From NCBI RefSeq assembly GCF_002929705.1, contig NZ_PJIN01000003.1, positions 248,001-312,000 on the forward strand: a stretch of 64,000 nucleotides of DNA. Reading direction: 5' to 3'. The notes under the pieces are model-generated. The model saw only the letters and a program-made list of their open reading frames with translations, did no database searches and was not told the DNA's origin. This document shows positions 1 to 9,129 of this stretch, in pieces (the stretch's first letter is position 1; each line of letters begins with the position of its first letter). A program made the translations under genes and the position numbers. This DNA is from Arthrobacter sp. N199823 (lineage in GTDB: Bacteria > Actinomycetota > Actinomycetes > Actinomycetales > Micrococcaceae).

Positions 1-1
1 G

Positions 2-604
2 ATGGTCGCGGTTATTGGCGGAGGCACAGTGATGGGGCTGATGATGGGGGACAGTAGCGACGCGCAGACGCAGGCCGCCGCGGCTGCGCCGGCTCCTGCC
101 GCGGCACAGAATCGCGAATGGAACGGCACCCTGGAGTTCAACGGGGTTGAGATGAGTGTGAGGCTCTTCGGCGATAAGGCCCCGCAGGCCGTGGCGTCGT
201 TCCTGCACTTGGCGGACACGAACTTCTTTACCGGGACAAAGTGCCACAGGCTCACCACTGGCGGCTTCGATATCCTCCAGTGCGGCGATCCCACGGGCAC
301 CGGCGCCGGTGGTCCGGGTTACGAGTTTGGCCCCATTGAAAATGCGCCGACTGACAATCTCTACCCGCGCGGCACGCTCGCTATGGCGCGTACGACTGAT
401 CCCAATAGCAACGGCAGCCAGTTCTTCATTGTGTACGGCGACACGAGTATTGGGCGGGACGCGGCTGGCGGCTACACCGTTTTCGGCGAGATCACCGGCG
501 GCCTTGACGCGGTGGAAAAGGTTGCCGCGCAGGGAACTTCCGACGGCGGTCAGGACGGGACACCTGTTGCTCCCGCTGTTCTGGGGGCTGCGAGCTTTAA
601 GTAG
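2..604 (+). CDS. Cyclophilin-type peptidyl-prolyl isomerase, 5' end cut by window
   Basis: Peptidyl-prolyl cis-trans isomerase that would assist folding of secreted or membrane proteins. The visible 200 residues open with a hydrophobic stretch (about 1-16), then an Ala/Pro-rich linker (22-36), then a cyclophilin domain from about residue 41 to the end. Family hallmarks are present: CHRL (with the catalytic-type Arg), the QCGDPTGTG stretch in place of the usual QgGD, and NSNGSQFFIVY near residue 138. The hydrophobic start looks like the second half of a membrane anchor, so the first in-frame ATG at the window edge is probably internal and the true start lies upstream. The extracytoplasmic location is inferred from that anchor. 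Family assignment is secure; the N-terminus is not. Confidence 0.9.
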   Translation: MVAVIGGGTVMGLMMGDSSDAQTQAAAAAPAPAAAQNREWNGTLEFNGVEMSVRLFGDKAPQAVASFLHLADTNFFTGTKCHRLTTGGFDILQCGDPTGTGAGGPGYEFGPIENAPTDNLYPRGTLAMARTTDPNSNGSQFFIVYGDTSIGRDAAGGYTVFGEITGGLDAVEKVAAQGTSDGGQDGTPVAPAVLGAASFK

Positions 605-688
605 CTTGCCGGTCATGCCCCTGCAATGTCAGGGCCTCCTCCTACACTCGGGACTAGCAAAGCGAACTCGAGTGGGGGGATGAGTTGC

Positions 689-1120
689 ATGGCAGTTCCG
701 CAAGACGCTCGTGACATGGTTATCTGCGTGCCGCCACGCCACTGGTTGATTCAGCCCGGGGACCCCGCTGCTCCAGCAGACCCTGGCGTGCCTGACCGGG
801 AATGGAACGAGAACGAAACGCAGCAGCTTCTGGAGCTGTTCCGAGAGGGGCAGAGTCCGAGCGAGATAGGGGAGGCCCTGAGCGTTGCGGAACGGGACGT
901 GGTGGTTCGGCTGCTGAGGATCCTGATGAACGCCCAGGGCAGGCTTGACGATGAATCATTGGCGTTCCGCTCCGGTGAGGCATACTCCCGTGACGATCAG
1001 ATTCGCCTGCGCGCTATGTACGCTGACGGCTGTTCATTGATGGAAATTTCCCAGGCGCTGGGCCGTTCGCCGTTAGGTGCTGGCTGGAAACTCTTGTCCA
1101 TGGGGCTGCCGGCTCGCTGA
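689..1120 (+). CDS. Hypothetical protein with two HTH-like repeats
   Basis: Unrecognised protein of about 143 residues. Two related segments are visible: one beginning WNENETQQLLELFREGQSPS and a second beginning YSRDDQIRLRAMYADGCSLM. Each looks like a sigma-region-4/Myb-like helix-turn-helix in which acidic and aromatic residues are followed by 'G-S-EI--AL-R'. This suggests a DNA-binding or scaffold role, but no family name can be given. The start at 689 is preferred because GGGGGGA (674-680) sits 8 nt upstream; ATG at 680 and 626 are in-frame alternatives. It ends 127 bp before the preferred secA2 start, on the same strand, so the two may be co-transcribed. Function unknown. Confidence 0.65.
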   Translation: MAVPQDARDMVICVPPRHWLIQPGDPAAPADPGVPDREWNENETQQLLELFREGQSPSEIGEALSVAERDVVVRLLRILMNAQGRLDDESLAFRSGEAYSRDDQIRLRAMYADGCSLMEISQALGRSPLGAGWKLLSMGLPAR

Positions 1121-1247
1121 CCGGCGAGATCTAGGGGATGACTGCAGGGGATTGCCGGGTTGGAGCGGCTATGGCACTTCTTGCCACGGCCCGGATACCT
1201 TGGAAATCGAGTACCTTGTAGATACCGGCAGGCTGCCTGAACTTCCA

Positions 1248-3644
1248 ATGACTCGAGGAACTTTGCGTCTTCCCCAGAAATTCAAGAACTGGCTCTTCAA
1301 CGCCCCTGGCGTTGCGGATACGGCAACACACAGCGGGCTGGTTACCCGGGCCGCAGCTCGGGCTGCCACCTTGACGGGGGAACAAGCCGAGGATCTCCTG
1401 CAGCAGCTCCCCGACAGTGCCACCTGGGGTGATGAGGAGCTGGAAAGCTACCTGGCCGTTGCCAAGGTTTTCGTCCAGAACAGCCTCGGCATGGCACTTT
1501 TTGACACGCAATTGCTGGCAGCCGCCACCATGGTGCGCGGCACCGTGGTGGAGTTGGACACCGGTGAAGGCAAAACCATGGTGGGCGCCTTGGTTGCCGG
1601 AGCCCATGCGCTCCGCGGACGCCGCGTGCACGTCCTGACTGTTAATGACTACCTGGCTCAGCGCGATGCCGCCTGGATGAAGCCCTTCTTCGAACAGCTT
1701 GGCGTTGAGGTGGCCTCGGTGACCGAGTCAATGGAACCGCAGGGCCGCCGGCAGGCCTATGAGGCAGACATTGTGTACGTTTCAGTCAACGAGCTGGGCT
1801 TCGATGTGTTGCGCGACCGCACGTGCACCGAGCCGGAGCAAACCACCTTGCAGCCTTTTGATGTGTGCATTGTGGATGAGATCGACTCCGTTCTAGTGGA
1901 CGAGGCCACCCTTCCGCTGGTTTTGGCGGGCCGCGCGCGCAGCGAGCTGCAATCAGTGGATGTGGCGGACTTTGTCAAAGCGCTGCGCCCCGGAATCGAC
2001 TTCATTATTGAAGCAGACAAGCGGAACGTTTCGCTCACCGACGCGGGGCTGGCCGAAGTGGAGGCGAGGTGGCCCGGCGTCGAACTTTATTCGACGGCAG
2101 GGACCCCATTGTTCTCTTCCATCAACACGGCGCTGCACGCCCAGGTCCTGCTGCATCGCGACGTTGACTACATTGTGCGCGACGGCAAGGCTGAGATTGT
2201 CTCCGATTCCCGTGGCCGGGTGGCTGCGTTGCAGCGCTGGCCCGATGGCCTGCAGGCGGCCGTGGAAACCAAGGAGGGGTTGCACACAACCGAGCAGGGA
2301 GAGGTTCTGGACCAGCTGTTGGTGCGGGATCTCATCAAGAGTTTTGCCACCGTCACGGGCATGAGCGGGACCGCCGTGGCCGTTGCGGAGTATCTGCGCA
2401 CGCATTACGAGCTCGACGCCGGACGCGTGGACTCCCATGCGCCATGCATCCGTGCGGACCATCCCGAGAAAATTTACGCCACAGCTGCCCACCGCGATGC
2501 CGCAGTGGTTGAGGCAGTCCAAGGGGCTCACGCCACGGGACAGCCGGTGCTGCTGGGCACCCATGATGTGGCGACATCCGAGCGTTTCGCGTTGCTGTTG
2601 GAGGCTGCGGGCATCAAATGCCAAGTCCTCAATGCCCGCAACGACAGCCTCGAGGCGCAGGTCATTGCCCAGGCCGGGCGCCGGGGGAGCATTACTGTCT
2701 CCACACAGATGGCTGGCCGGGGCACCGACATTCTTTTGGGTGGGAGTCCTGCGGACCCTGCCGAGCACGCCGAGGTGGCCGTGCTGGGCGGGTTGCTGGT
2801 TATTATTGTGGGCCGTTTCTATTCGCCCCGACTAGATGCTCAGCTCCGCGGCCGGGCTGGACGGCAGGGCGATCCGGGGGCCAGTGTCATCTTCTCGAGT
2901 ATGGAAGACCCGGCCGCCAATGGGCAGGAAACGCACGGCCTGGAACTTAGCAATACGGTGGCCCAAGACGCGGACAGCGACGGGCTGGTCACCCGGGCAG
3001 GTGTGTCCGCGCTGCTGGACAAGGCGCAACGGCTCGCCGAGGCCGAACGCTTCACCACACAGCAAAACTCGTGGAAGTACAACGAGCTGATCGCCTATCA
3101 GCGCAGGGTGGTGCTGGCGGACCGGGAGACGTTCCTTAGCGACCTGGATGCGGCGCTTTACGCGTTGGCGGAACGTGCCTACGGAGACGGCAACGGTGAC
3201 GGTGACAGTGACAGTGACGGCAACGGTGACGGCGGCGACAGCGGCGACCGTCTGGACGAATTGCGCAGCGCACTCGGTGAAACGGAACTGGCTCGTGTGT
3301 GCAGGGCCGTGATGCTTTTTGAGCTCGACGCGCAATGGAGTGACCACTTGGCGCAACTCTCGGAGCAACGGGCCGCCATCCACTTGCGCGCGCTGGGCCG
3401 GCAGAACCCGTTGGATGAATTCCGCCGCGAGACCATCAGGACATTTGAAGGCTTCCTCGAAGACGCCCGCGCAACTGCGCTCGACACCGTGAAATCTCTT
3501 AAGGTCATTGATGGCCATGTAGACCTTGACGCCGCCGGCATTCGCAGCGGATCCGCCACATGGACCTACGTTGTGGATGAGAATCCGTTTGGAAATCAAA
3601 CAGACCAAATTGTGAAATGGCTCCTGAAAAAGATGGGTAAATAG
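1248..3644 (+). CDS. secA2: Accessory Sec translocase ATPase SecA2
   Basis: Second SecA-type motor ATPase, which would drive export of a subset of proteins through SecYEG. Of about 798 residues, the nucleotide-binding parts are clear: the P-loop TGEGKT near residue 106, the DEAD-type VDEIDS near 209, and the conserved TQMAGRGTDILLGG helicase-like motif near 488. The helical-scaffold signature DAQWSDHLAQL followed by HLRALGRQNPLDEF is near the C-terminus. The C-terminal zinc-binding Cys cluster of housekeeping SecA is absent and the protein is shorter, both typical of SecA2. An Asp/Gly/Ser/Asn-rich linker lies at about residues 645-666. The start at 1248 (MTRGTLRLPQKFKNW) avoids overlap with the upstream gene; the reading frame is open back to 1077. 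No secY2 or obvious cargo gene is adjacent. Confidence 0.88.
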   Translation: MTRGTLRLPQKFKNWLFNAPGVADTATHSGLVTRAAARAATLTGEQAEDLLQQLPDSATWGDEELESYLAVAKVFVQNSLGMALFDTQLLAAATMVRGTVVELDTGEGKTMVGALVAGAHALRGRRVHVLTVNDYLAQRDAAWMKPFFEQLGVEVASVTESMEPQGRRQAYEADIVYVSVNELGFDVLRDRTCTEPEQTTLQPFDVCIVDEIDSVLVDEATLPLVLAGRARSELQSVDVADFVKALRPGIDFIIEADKRNVSLTDAGLAEVEARWPGVELYSTAGTPLFSSINTALHAQVLLHRDVDYIVRDGKAEIVSDSRGRVAALQRWPDGLQAAVETKEGLHTTEQGEVLDQLLVRDLIKSFATVTGMSGTAVAVAEYLRTHYELDAGRVDSHAPCIRADHPEKIYATAAHRDAAVVEAVQGAHATGQPVLLGTHDVATSERFALLLEAAGIKCQVLNARNDSLEAQVIAQAGRRGSITVSTQMAGRGTDILLGGSPADPAEHAEVAVLGGLLVIIVGRFYSPRLDAQLRGRAGRQGDPGASVIFSSMEDPAANGQETHGLELSNTVAQDADSDGLVTRAGVSALLDKAQRLAEAERFTTQQNSWKYNELIAYQRRVVLADRETFLSDLDAALYALAERAYGDGNGDGDSDSDGNGDGGDSGDRLDELRSALGETELARVCRAVMLFELDAQWSDHLAQLSEQRAAIHLRALGRQNPLDEFRRETIRTFEGFLEDARATALDTVKSLKVIDGHVDLDAAGIRSGSATWTYVVDENPFGNQTDQIVKWLLKKMGK

Positions 3645-3714
3645 CTTTCCAGCCCCGCCCAATGCGCGAATACTGGTGAACAAAAGGGCAATATTCGCTA
3701 GGGAGACGGACGCC

Positions 3715-4278
3715 ATGGGCAAGCTCATTTACGCAGCCATCACATCACTTGACGGCTACATCGAGGACAAAGTCGGCGGATTCGCGTGGGCCATGCCGGA
3801 CGACGAGGTCCACAGCGCCGTCAACCGTCTGCAAGAGGATATTGGCACGTTCTTACTTGGGCGGCGCATGTTCCAAACCCTGCAGGTGTGGGAGGAGTTC
3901 TACGGGAAAACCGATCTCGCCAAGGTCATGCGGGATTACGCCACGCTGTGGCACGGAACGGACAAAGTGGTATTCACCAAAACCCTTGATGAGGTGTCCA
4001 CGTCAAGGACCAGGATCGAACGCATTTTTGACCCCGAGACCATCCGTCGCATGAAGGCCGACGCCGATCATGACCTCTCCGTGGGTGGTGCCGAACTGGG
4101 TGCTACAGCGTTGCGCGCCGGGCTGGTCGATGAAATCCATCTCTTCATCTCCCCGGTCATGGTGGGCGGAGGGAAAGCAGCACTTCCTGAGATCAAGGAA
4201 ACCCGGCTGGAACTGCTGGGACAGCAACACTTTGGCAACGGCGTCGTCCATTTGCATTACGGAGTGAGGAACGGATAG
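3715..4278 (+). CDS. Dihydrofolate reductase/RibD C-terminal family protein
   Basis: A 187-residue protein of the DHFR-like superfamily (RibD_C fold), a group of NADPH-dependent reductases of mostly unknown substrate. It begins MGKLIYAAITSLDGYIED, the classic first strand plus 'SLDGYI' of this family. It also has FLLGRRMFQ (about 44-52) and the C-terminal ISPVMVGGGKAAL segment that forms the pyridine-nucleotide site. ATG at 3715 is chosen because it matches the family N-terminus and has GGAGA about 8 nt upstream; the in-frame ATG at 3676 would add an atypical extension. It sits 70 bp after secA2 on the same strand. The role is not deducible from context; a general reductase is the safest call. 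Confidence 0.85.
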   Translation: MGKLIYAAITSLDGYIEDKVGGFAWAMPDDEVHSAVNRLQEDIGTFLLGRRMFQTLQVWEEFYGKTDLAKVMRDYATLWHGTDKVVFTKTLDEVSTSRTRIERIFDPETIRRMKADADHDLSVGGAELGATALRAGLVDEIHLFISPVMVGGGKAALPEIKETRLELLGQQHFGNGVVHLHYGVRNG

Positions 4279-4380
4279 CAAAGGGCAAAATGACGCCCAG
4301 ATTCACGCGTCACAAAGACCCGGTCGGCTGCACTTTAGGGAAGCATGGAGAGGAGTAAACCATCCTTTTAGAAAGCAGCT

Positions 4381-6852
4381 ATGAGCCACCATCTTGACCG
4401 CAGTCCGCACCCCTTGACCACGGCGAAAGTGGCAGCTCAGCAGCTCTTGACGGAGTTACCGGCCGTCTCCCAAACAACTGACGCGCACACGCTGTTCTTC
4501 GATGCTCCGGCGCAGGAATTCACGCAGGCTCTGCCGCTGGGCAATGGCCGGCTCGGAGCCATGTGTTACGGAGGGGTGGGCGGCGGGCGGATCACGCTCA
4601 ACGATTCCACGGCCTGGTCAGGTGGGCCCGGCAGCGAGGCGGCTAATACGCGCGGCCTCAAGGATGGTCCGGCCACTATTGCCAGGGCGCGGGAGGCAGT
4701 GGCAGCGGACCTTTTCGCCGTTGCCGAAACCGAATTGGGCAAGGTAGCCACGGCGCATACGCAAAGCTATTTGCCGTTTGCCGAGCTAGTGTTCGAGCTG
4801 GACTTTGGCTCCGGAGCGCAGACAGCGCAGACCGCCCAGCAGTACCGACGCACCCTGGATTTGCGCAGCGCCCTGCATGAACACAGTTACACGGTGGCTG
4901 GCCGGAGCATCACCGAGCAGGTTTACGTCTCGCCCGCGCATCAGGTGATGGTGGTGGAGCTCCGCGTGATGGGCGAACCTTTGCCTAAGGTCACGGCCGC
5001 CTTGGCCAGCCAACTGCGCATCACGGCAGCCACGTCGGATCCCGGGGCTGCCACCCTCGATCTGCAACTGCCCACGAACGCGGTTCCCGATTACGCCAAC
5101 CCGCCCACCGGCGTCGAATATGACCAGCCCGGACGCGAGTCATTGCGCGGTGCCGTAGTAGCGCACTGGCAGCATGACGGCACGGAACTCTCGGGCGGAA
5201 AAGACCAGCACGACGCCGGGACGTTGGCTGCCGCTGGCGTCTCCCGTTTGCGCCTTGTGCTGGCCACCGCCACCAACTTTGTTGGCTCACACCTTCCCCT
5301 GGATCCTCACGTTGGTGCCCCGCTCGACCACGCTACCGACTTGGTCGAGGCCGCCTCGGCGTTGTCCTCCGCGGAACTTTTCCAGGCTCATAGCTCCAAT
5401 CATCAGGAGCTGTACGAGCGGACCGAACTGGATTTGGGTAGCCCCACCGGTGATCTGGAACAGCCTACCGATGTCCGAATCCGTGAAACCCCTGCCGATC
5501 CCGCACTCGCCGCTCTCCTGTTCAACTACGGCCGGTACCTGCTCATCAGTAGCTCCCGCCCCGGCACCCTGGCCAGCACCTTGCAAGGCATCTGGAACGA
5601 GTCCATGCAACCGCCGTGGAGTTCCAACTTCACCATCAACATCAACACCCAGATGAACTATTGGGCCGCCGAGAGCGCTAATTTGGCCGAGTGCCATGAG
5701 CCGCTTTTTGACCTCCTCGAGTCCCTGTCGCAGAAAGGCCGGCACACAGCACGGACCGTGTATGGCCTCGATGGCTGGGTTGCCCACCACAACACGGATG
5801 CCTGGGCCTTCACCTCGCCTGTGGCTGGCGACGCCTCGTGGGGGTTCTGGCCCATGGGAGGTGCCTGGCTGGCCACCCACCTCGCCGAGCATGTGCGCCA
5901 CGGCGGAAGCGAGCAGTTCGCCGCAGAACGGGCCTGGCCCATTATCAAGGGGGCCAGCGAATTCGCTTTGGGCTGGCTCGTTCCGCAAGCCGACGGCACC
6001 TTGGGCACATCCCCGTCCACGTCCCCGGAAAACCACTTCCAAACTGAGGATGGAACCATTGCCGCTGCTGGCCAGAGTTCCACGGCGGATCTGACCATCA
6101 TCGCCAGGCTCTTCCGTGCGGCACTTGAGCTGGCGCCGGTTGGGGAGCCTTTGACGCCCCAGCTGGAGGCAGCGCTGGGGCGCTTGCCTCAGATTCCCGT
6201 GGCGCCGGATGGCACCATTTCAGAATGGGCACAGTCCTATGACCAGCCGGAACCCACGCACAGGCACGTCTCCCACCTCTACTTTGCCTACCCCGGCGAG
6301 ACCGAGCTGACCCCGGATTTGGCCCAAGCAGTAGCCCGCACGCTGGACGCCCGTGGCGATGATTCCACCGGCTGGTCGCTGGCGTGGAAGCTGGCACTAA
6401 GGGCCCGGCTGAAGGACACCGCGGCCGTGGAACGGCTCTTGGCCCTCGTTTTCCGGACCGCGGGGGAGCAGCATAGCCCCCACGCAGGCGGGCTCTACCC
6501 CAACATGTTTGCCGCCCACCCGCCCTTCCAAATTGATGGCAATTTTGGTTTTGTGGCAGGTGTTGTGGAGTGTCTGGTGCAAAGCCATACCGGGCACATT
6601 GAGCTGCTGCCAGCGGTTCCGGCCCTGTGGCCAGAAGGATCGGTGCGGGGCCTAGTGGTGCGCCCGGGAATCGTCCTGGATCTGAGCTGGAGCACTGAAA
6701 CGGGCGCCCCTACACTGCTCTCGGCCCGGCTGCGGGCTAAATCCAAGGCCACGGCCGGGCCGGCGAGCGTCTCCTGGGGTGAGCTCAGCGCCGCTGTGCA
6801 TGTCAGTGACGAGGGCTGGACCGAGCTGTTCCCGGCAGATTTTTCCTCCTAA
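4381..6852 (+). CDS. Glycoside hydrolase family 95 (alpha-L-fucosidase/alpha-L-galactosidase type)
   Basis: An 823-residue GH95 enzyme, an inverting glycosidase expected to remove terminal alpha-1,2-L-fucose (some members take alpha-L-galactose). The N-terminal family signature LPLGNGRLGAMCYGGV is followed by LNDSTAWSGGP. The catalytic site is recognisable: the paired Asn of ININTQMNYWAAE (about residues 419-429) that activate water, the general acid Glu in TSPENHF (about 550), and the Asp of QIDGNFGF (about 719). There is no signal peptide, so it should act in the cytoplasm on imported oligosaccharides. It is convergent with the GH31/GH42 operon and separated from it by a hairpin terminator. 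Substrate choice is inferred from the neighbours. No copy of the local LacI-type operator was seen in its 102-bp upstream gap. Confidence 0.92.
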   Translation: MSHHLDRSPHPLTTAKVAAQQLLTELPAVSQTTDAHTLFFDAPAQEFTQALPLGNGRLGAMCYGGVGGGRITLNDSTAWSGGPGSEAANTRGLKDGPATIARAREAVAADLFAVAETELGKVATAHTQSYLPFAELVFELDFGSGAQTAQTAQQYRRTLDLRSALHEHSYTVAGRSITEQVYVSPAHQVMVVELRVMGEPLPKVTAALASQLRITAATSDPGAATLDLQLPTNAVPDYANPPTGVEYDQPGRESLRGAVVAHWQHDGTELSGGKDQHDAGTLAAAGVSRLRLVLATATNFVGSHLPLDPHVGAPLDHATDLVEAASALSSAELFQAHSSNHQELYERTELDLGSPTGDLEQPTDVRIRETPADPALAALLFNYGRYLLISSSRPGTLASTLQGIWNESMQPPWSSNFTININTQMNYWAAESANLAECHEPLFDLLESLSQKGRHTARTVYGLDGWVAHHNTDAWAFTSPVAGDASWGFWPMGGAWLATHLAEHVRHGGSEQFAAERAWPIIKGASEFALGWLVPQADGTLGTSPSTSPENHFQTEDGTIAAAGQSSTADLTIIARLFRAALELAPVGEPLTPQLEAALGRLPQIPVAPDGTISEWAQSYDQPEPTHRHVSHLYFAYPGETELTPDLAQAVARTLDARGDDSTGWSLAWKLALRARLKDTAAVERLLALVFRTAGEQHSPHAGGLYPNMFAAHPPFQIDGNFGFVAGVVECLVQSHTGHIELLPAVPALWPEGSVRGLVVRPGIVLDLSWSTETGAPTLLSARLRAKSKATAGPASVSWGELSAAVHVSDEGWTELFPADFSS

Positions 6853-6862
6853 GACACAAATA

Positions 6863-6905
6863 AGCGGGGTGTGTCTGCCGTGAATTCCGGCAGTCACACC
6901 CCGCT
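6863..6905. terminator. Bidirectional hairpin between convergent GH95 and GH31 genes
   Basis: A long stem-loop: AGCGGGGTGTG and CTGCCG pair with CGGCAG and CACACCCCGCT, with a small internal bulge and a short loop around 6881-6887. It fills the gap between the stops of two convergent genes and could serve both strands. No long T-run follows, so the termination mechanism is inferred. Confidence 0.7.
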
Positions 6906-6939
6906 GCTATTCAGGGAGTTACCGTGAGCCCATACGCGA

Positions 6940-9129
6940 TTAGCGTTCGACGGCGGTGACTTGGCTTGCGCCGTCGACCTTGGTCACGGTGACATCAAAG
7001 AGCGCCGTTCCGCCGCTCTGAGTGGGGATCGAGACCACTGACCGCTGCCCCTCGGAGGGGGCAAATGCGATGAACTCAACCTCCTTGTTCCATGCGTATT
7101 CGGGCCGGTCATTGACGGTCCCCAAGGGGAGAACTGCTCCGGGGCGGACGTAGGTGGCGGCGCTCAGCACGGAGAACGTCTTGGTGTGCCACGCAGGTCC
7201 TTGCAGCTGATCGCCGGTTTCCAAATGCGTCCAGGTGCCTTCGGGCAGGTAGAACTGAACGCTGCCGCTGGCGTCCATCACAGGAGCTACCAACACGTCC
7301 GAGCCCAACATGTACTGCCGGTCCAGAGCCGCGCAACTCGGATCCCGCGGAAACTCCAAGAACATGGGCCGCATCATGGGCGTCCCTGCCGCATACGCCT
7401 CCTCGGCACTGGCCAAGAGGTAAGGCATGAGTCGCATTTTCAGGTTGGTGAAATGCCGGAGGACGTCGCTTGATTCTTCGTCCACCAGCCACGGCACTCG
7501 GTAAGAGTTGGAACCGTGCAACCTCGAATGGGAGGAAAGCAGGCCAAAAGCAATCCAGCGCTTGAAGATGTCCGGATCCGGGGTACCTTCAAAACCGCCA
7601 ATATCGTGGCTCCAGAATCCGAAGCCTGAGGAGGCCAAAGACAAGCCACCTCGCAATGATTCGGACATGGCGGCGAACGTGGATTCGCAATCCCCGCCCC
7701 AATGAACAGGCAGCTTCTGCCCGCCAGCGGTGGCGGAGCGAGCAAACAGGACCGCCTCGCCGTGGCCCAGTTCCTTGGTCAGCAAGTCAAAGACTGTCTG
7801 GTTGTACAGCTGTGCGTAGTAGTTATGCATCCGTTCCGGGCAGGACCCATCATGCCAGCGCACAGTGGTGGGTATCCGCTCGCCAAAGTCGGTCTTGAAG
7901 GAATCCACGCCCTGACCCAGCAGGGTGCGGAGCTTTTCCTGGTACCAGCGGGCCGCCTCAGGATTGGTGAAGTCAACCAGCGCCATGCCGGCCTGCCACA
8001 TATCCCACTGCCAGACGGAACCATCCGCATTCTTCACCAGATACCCCAGCTCCATGGCTTCCTTGAACAAGTAGGAACGCTGAGCAATATAGGGGTTGAT
8101 CCACACGCAGACCTTCAAGCCACGATCGTGGAGACGCGCCAACATCCCCTCGGGGTCAGGGAAGGTGGCCGGGTCCCAAATGAAATCTGACCAGTGGAAG
8201 GCCCGCATCCAATGGCAATCAAAGTGGAACACGGACAGCGGCAGACCGCGCTTTTCCATGCCGTCAATGAACGACATGACGGTTTCTTCGTTGTAGTTGG
8301 TGGTGAAGGAGGTGGAGAGCCACAGCCCGTAGGACCACGCCGGGATGCGCGACGGGCGGCCGGTCAGCTCCGTGTAGCGGGCCAAAATGTCCTTGGGGGT
8401 GTCCCCATGAATCACAAAGTACTGCAGTTTCTGGCCTTCAACACTGAACTGCGTGCGGGAGACCACCTCGGAACCAACCTCGAAGGAGACCCGCTCCGGG
8501 TGGTTCACGAAAACGCCGTAGCCGTTGTTCGTCAGGTAGAACGGCACATTTTTGTAGGCGAGGTCGCTGGAGGTTCCGCCGTCTTCATTCCAGACGTCCA
8601 CCGATTGGCCGTTCTTGACGAACGCACCAAACCGCTCGCCCAAACCATACACATTGGTCCCCACGCCCAAGGTGAGCTGCTCATGCACGTAGTTGTTTCC
8701 GGCAGCATCGGAAATCACGCCAATGCTCCTGGGCACGGAACTGGTGAGCACATGACCGCCGGCCATGAAATCAACGCCCCAGTCGCCGTCGGTCTTGATC
8801 CGTGCGCTCAAGGCACCAGAGGTATACACCGTCTGGTTTTCTTCGATGGAGATATTGACCTCGGGGTTGCCCTCCGTCACCTCAAAGTGCGGGCCCAGAT
8901 CGAGAGCCCCTTGAAAATGCTCAATCGTCACGGAGATGACATCTTCTAGCGGGGAATCAAAAGTGATGGTCAGCTGCGGGCAGTTCAGCGCATCGCCACG
9001 AGCGTTGATGCGCTGGGTGGGAGCGAACACCTCGAGCTTGCTGCCGTCGGCAACAACCTCGGACACATCACGAGGGTTCAGCGCTGTGATCCCAGGGCGG
9101 TGCAGCCAATATCCGTCGGTGAATTTCAT
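6940..9129 (-). CDS. yicI: Alpha-xylosidase, glycoside hydrolase family 31 (YicI-like)
   Basis: A 729-residue retaining alpha-glycosidase that should release alpha-1,6-linked xylose from the non-reducing end of xyloglucan oligosaccharides such as isoprimeverose units. It begins MKFTDGYWLHRPGITALNP, close to the start of characterised YicI-type alpha-xylosidases. The catalytic nucleophile is the Asp of SFKTDFGERIP (about residue 414) and the acid/base is the Asp of HWGGDCEST (about 480). The KTDFGE form, rather than the GMNE-type signature of alpha-glucosidases, supports xylosidase specificity. There is no signal peptide. Its start overlaps the stop of the upstream GH42 gene by 4 bp (ATGA type), so the two are translationally coupled in one operon. 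Confidence 0.92.
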   Translation of the reverse strand: MKFTDGYWLHRPGITALNPRDVSEVVADGSKLEVFAPTQRINARGDALNCPQLTITFDSPLEDVISVTIEHFQGALDLGPHFEVTEGNPEVNISIEENQTVYTSGALSARIKTDGDWGVDFMAGGHVLTSSVPRSIGVISDAAGNNYVHEQLTLGVGTNVYGLGERFGAFVKNGQSVDVWNEDGGTSSDLAYKNVPFYLTNNGYGVFVNHPERVSFEVGSEVVSRTQFSVEGQKLQYFVIHGDTPKDILARYTELTGRPSRIPAWSYGLWLSTSFTTNYNEETVMSFIDGMEKRGLPLSVFHFDCHWMRAFHWSDFIWDPATFPDPEGMLARLHDRGLKVCVWINPYIAQRSYLFKEAMELGYLVKNADGSVWQWDMWQAGMALVDFTNPEAARWYQEKLRTLLGQGVDSFKTDFGERIPTTVRWHDGSCPERMHNYYAQLYNQTVFDLLTKELGHGEAVLFARSATAGGQKLPVHWGGDCESTFAAMSESLRGGLSLASSGFGFWSHDIGGFEGTPDPDIFKRWIAFGLLSSHSRLHGSNSYRVPWLVDEESSDVLRHFTNLKMRLMPYLLASAEEAYAAGTPMMRPMFLEFPRDPSCAALDRQYMLGSDVLVAPVMDASGSVQFYLPEGTWTHLETGDQLQGPAWHTKTFSVLSAATYVRPGAVLPLGTVNDRPEYAWNKEVEFIAFAPSEGQRSVVSIPTQSGGTALFDVTVTKVDGASQVTAVER

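Noticed and set aside
1953-2768. Long minus-strand open frame opposite secA2
   Set aside because: It is a shadow of the high-GC secA2 coding frame, with no family motifs and a His/Gly/Arg-rich composition.
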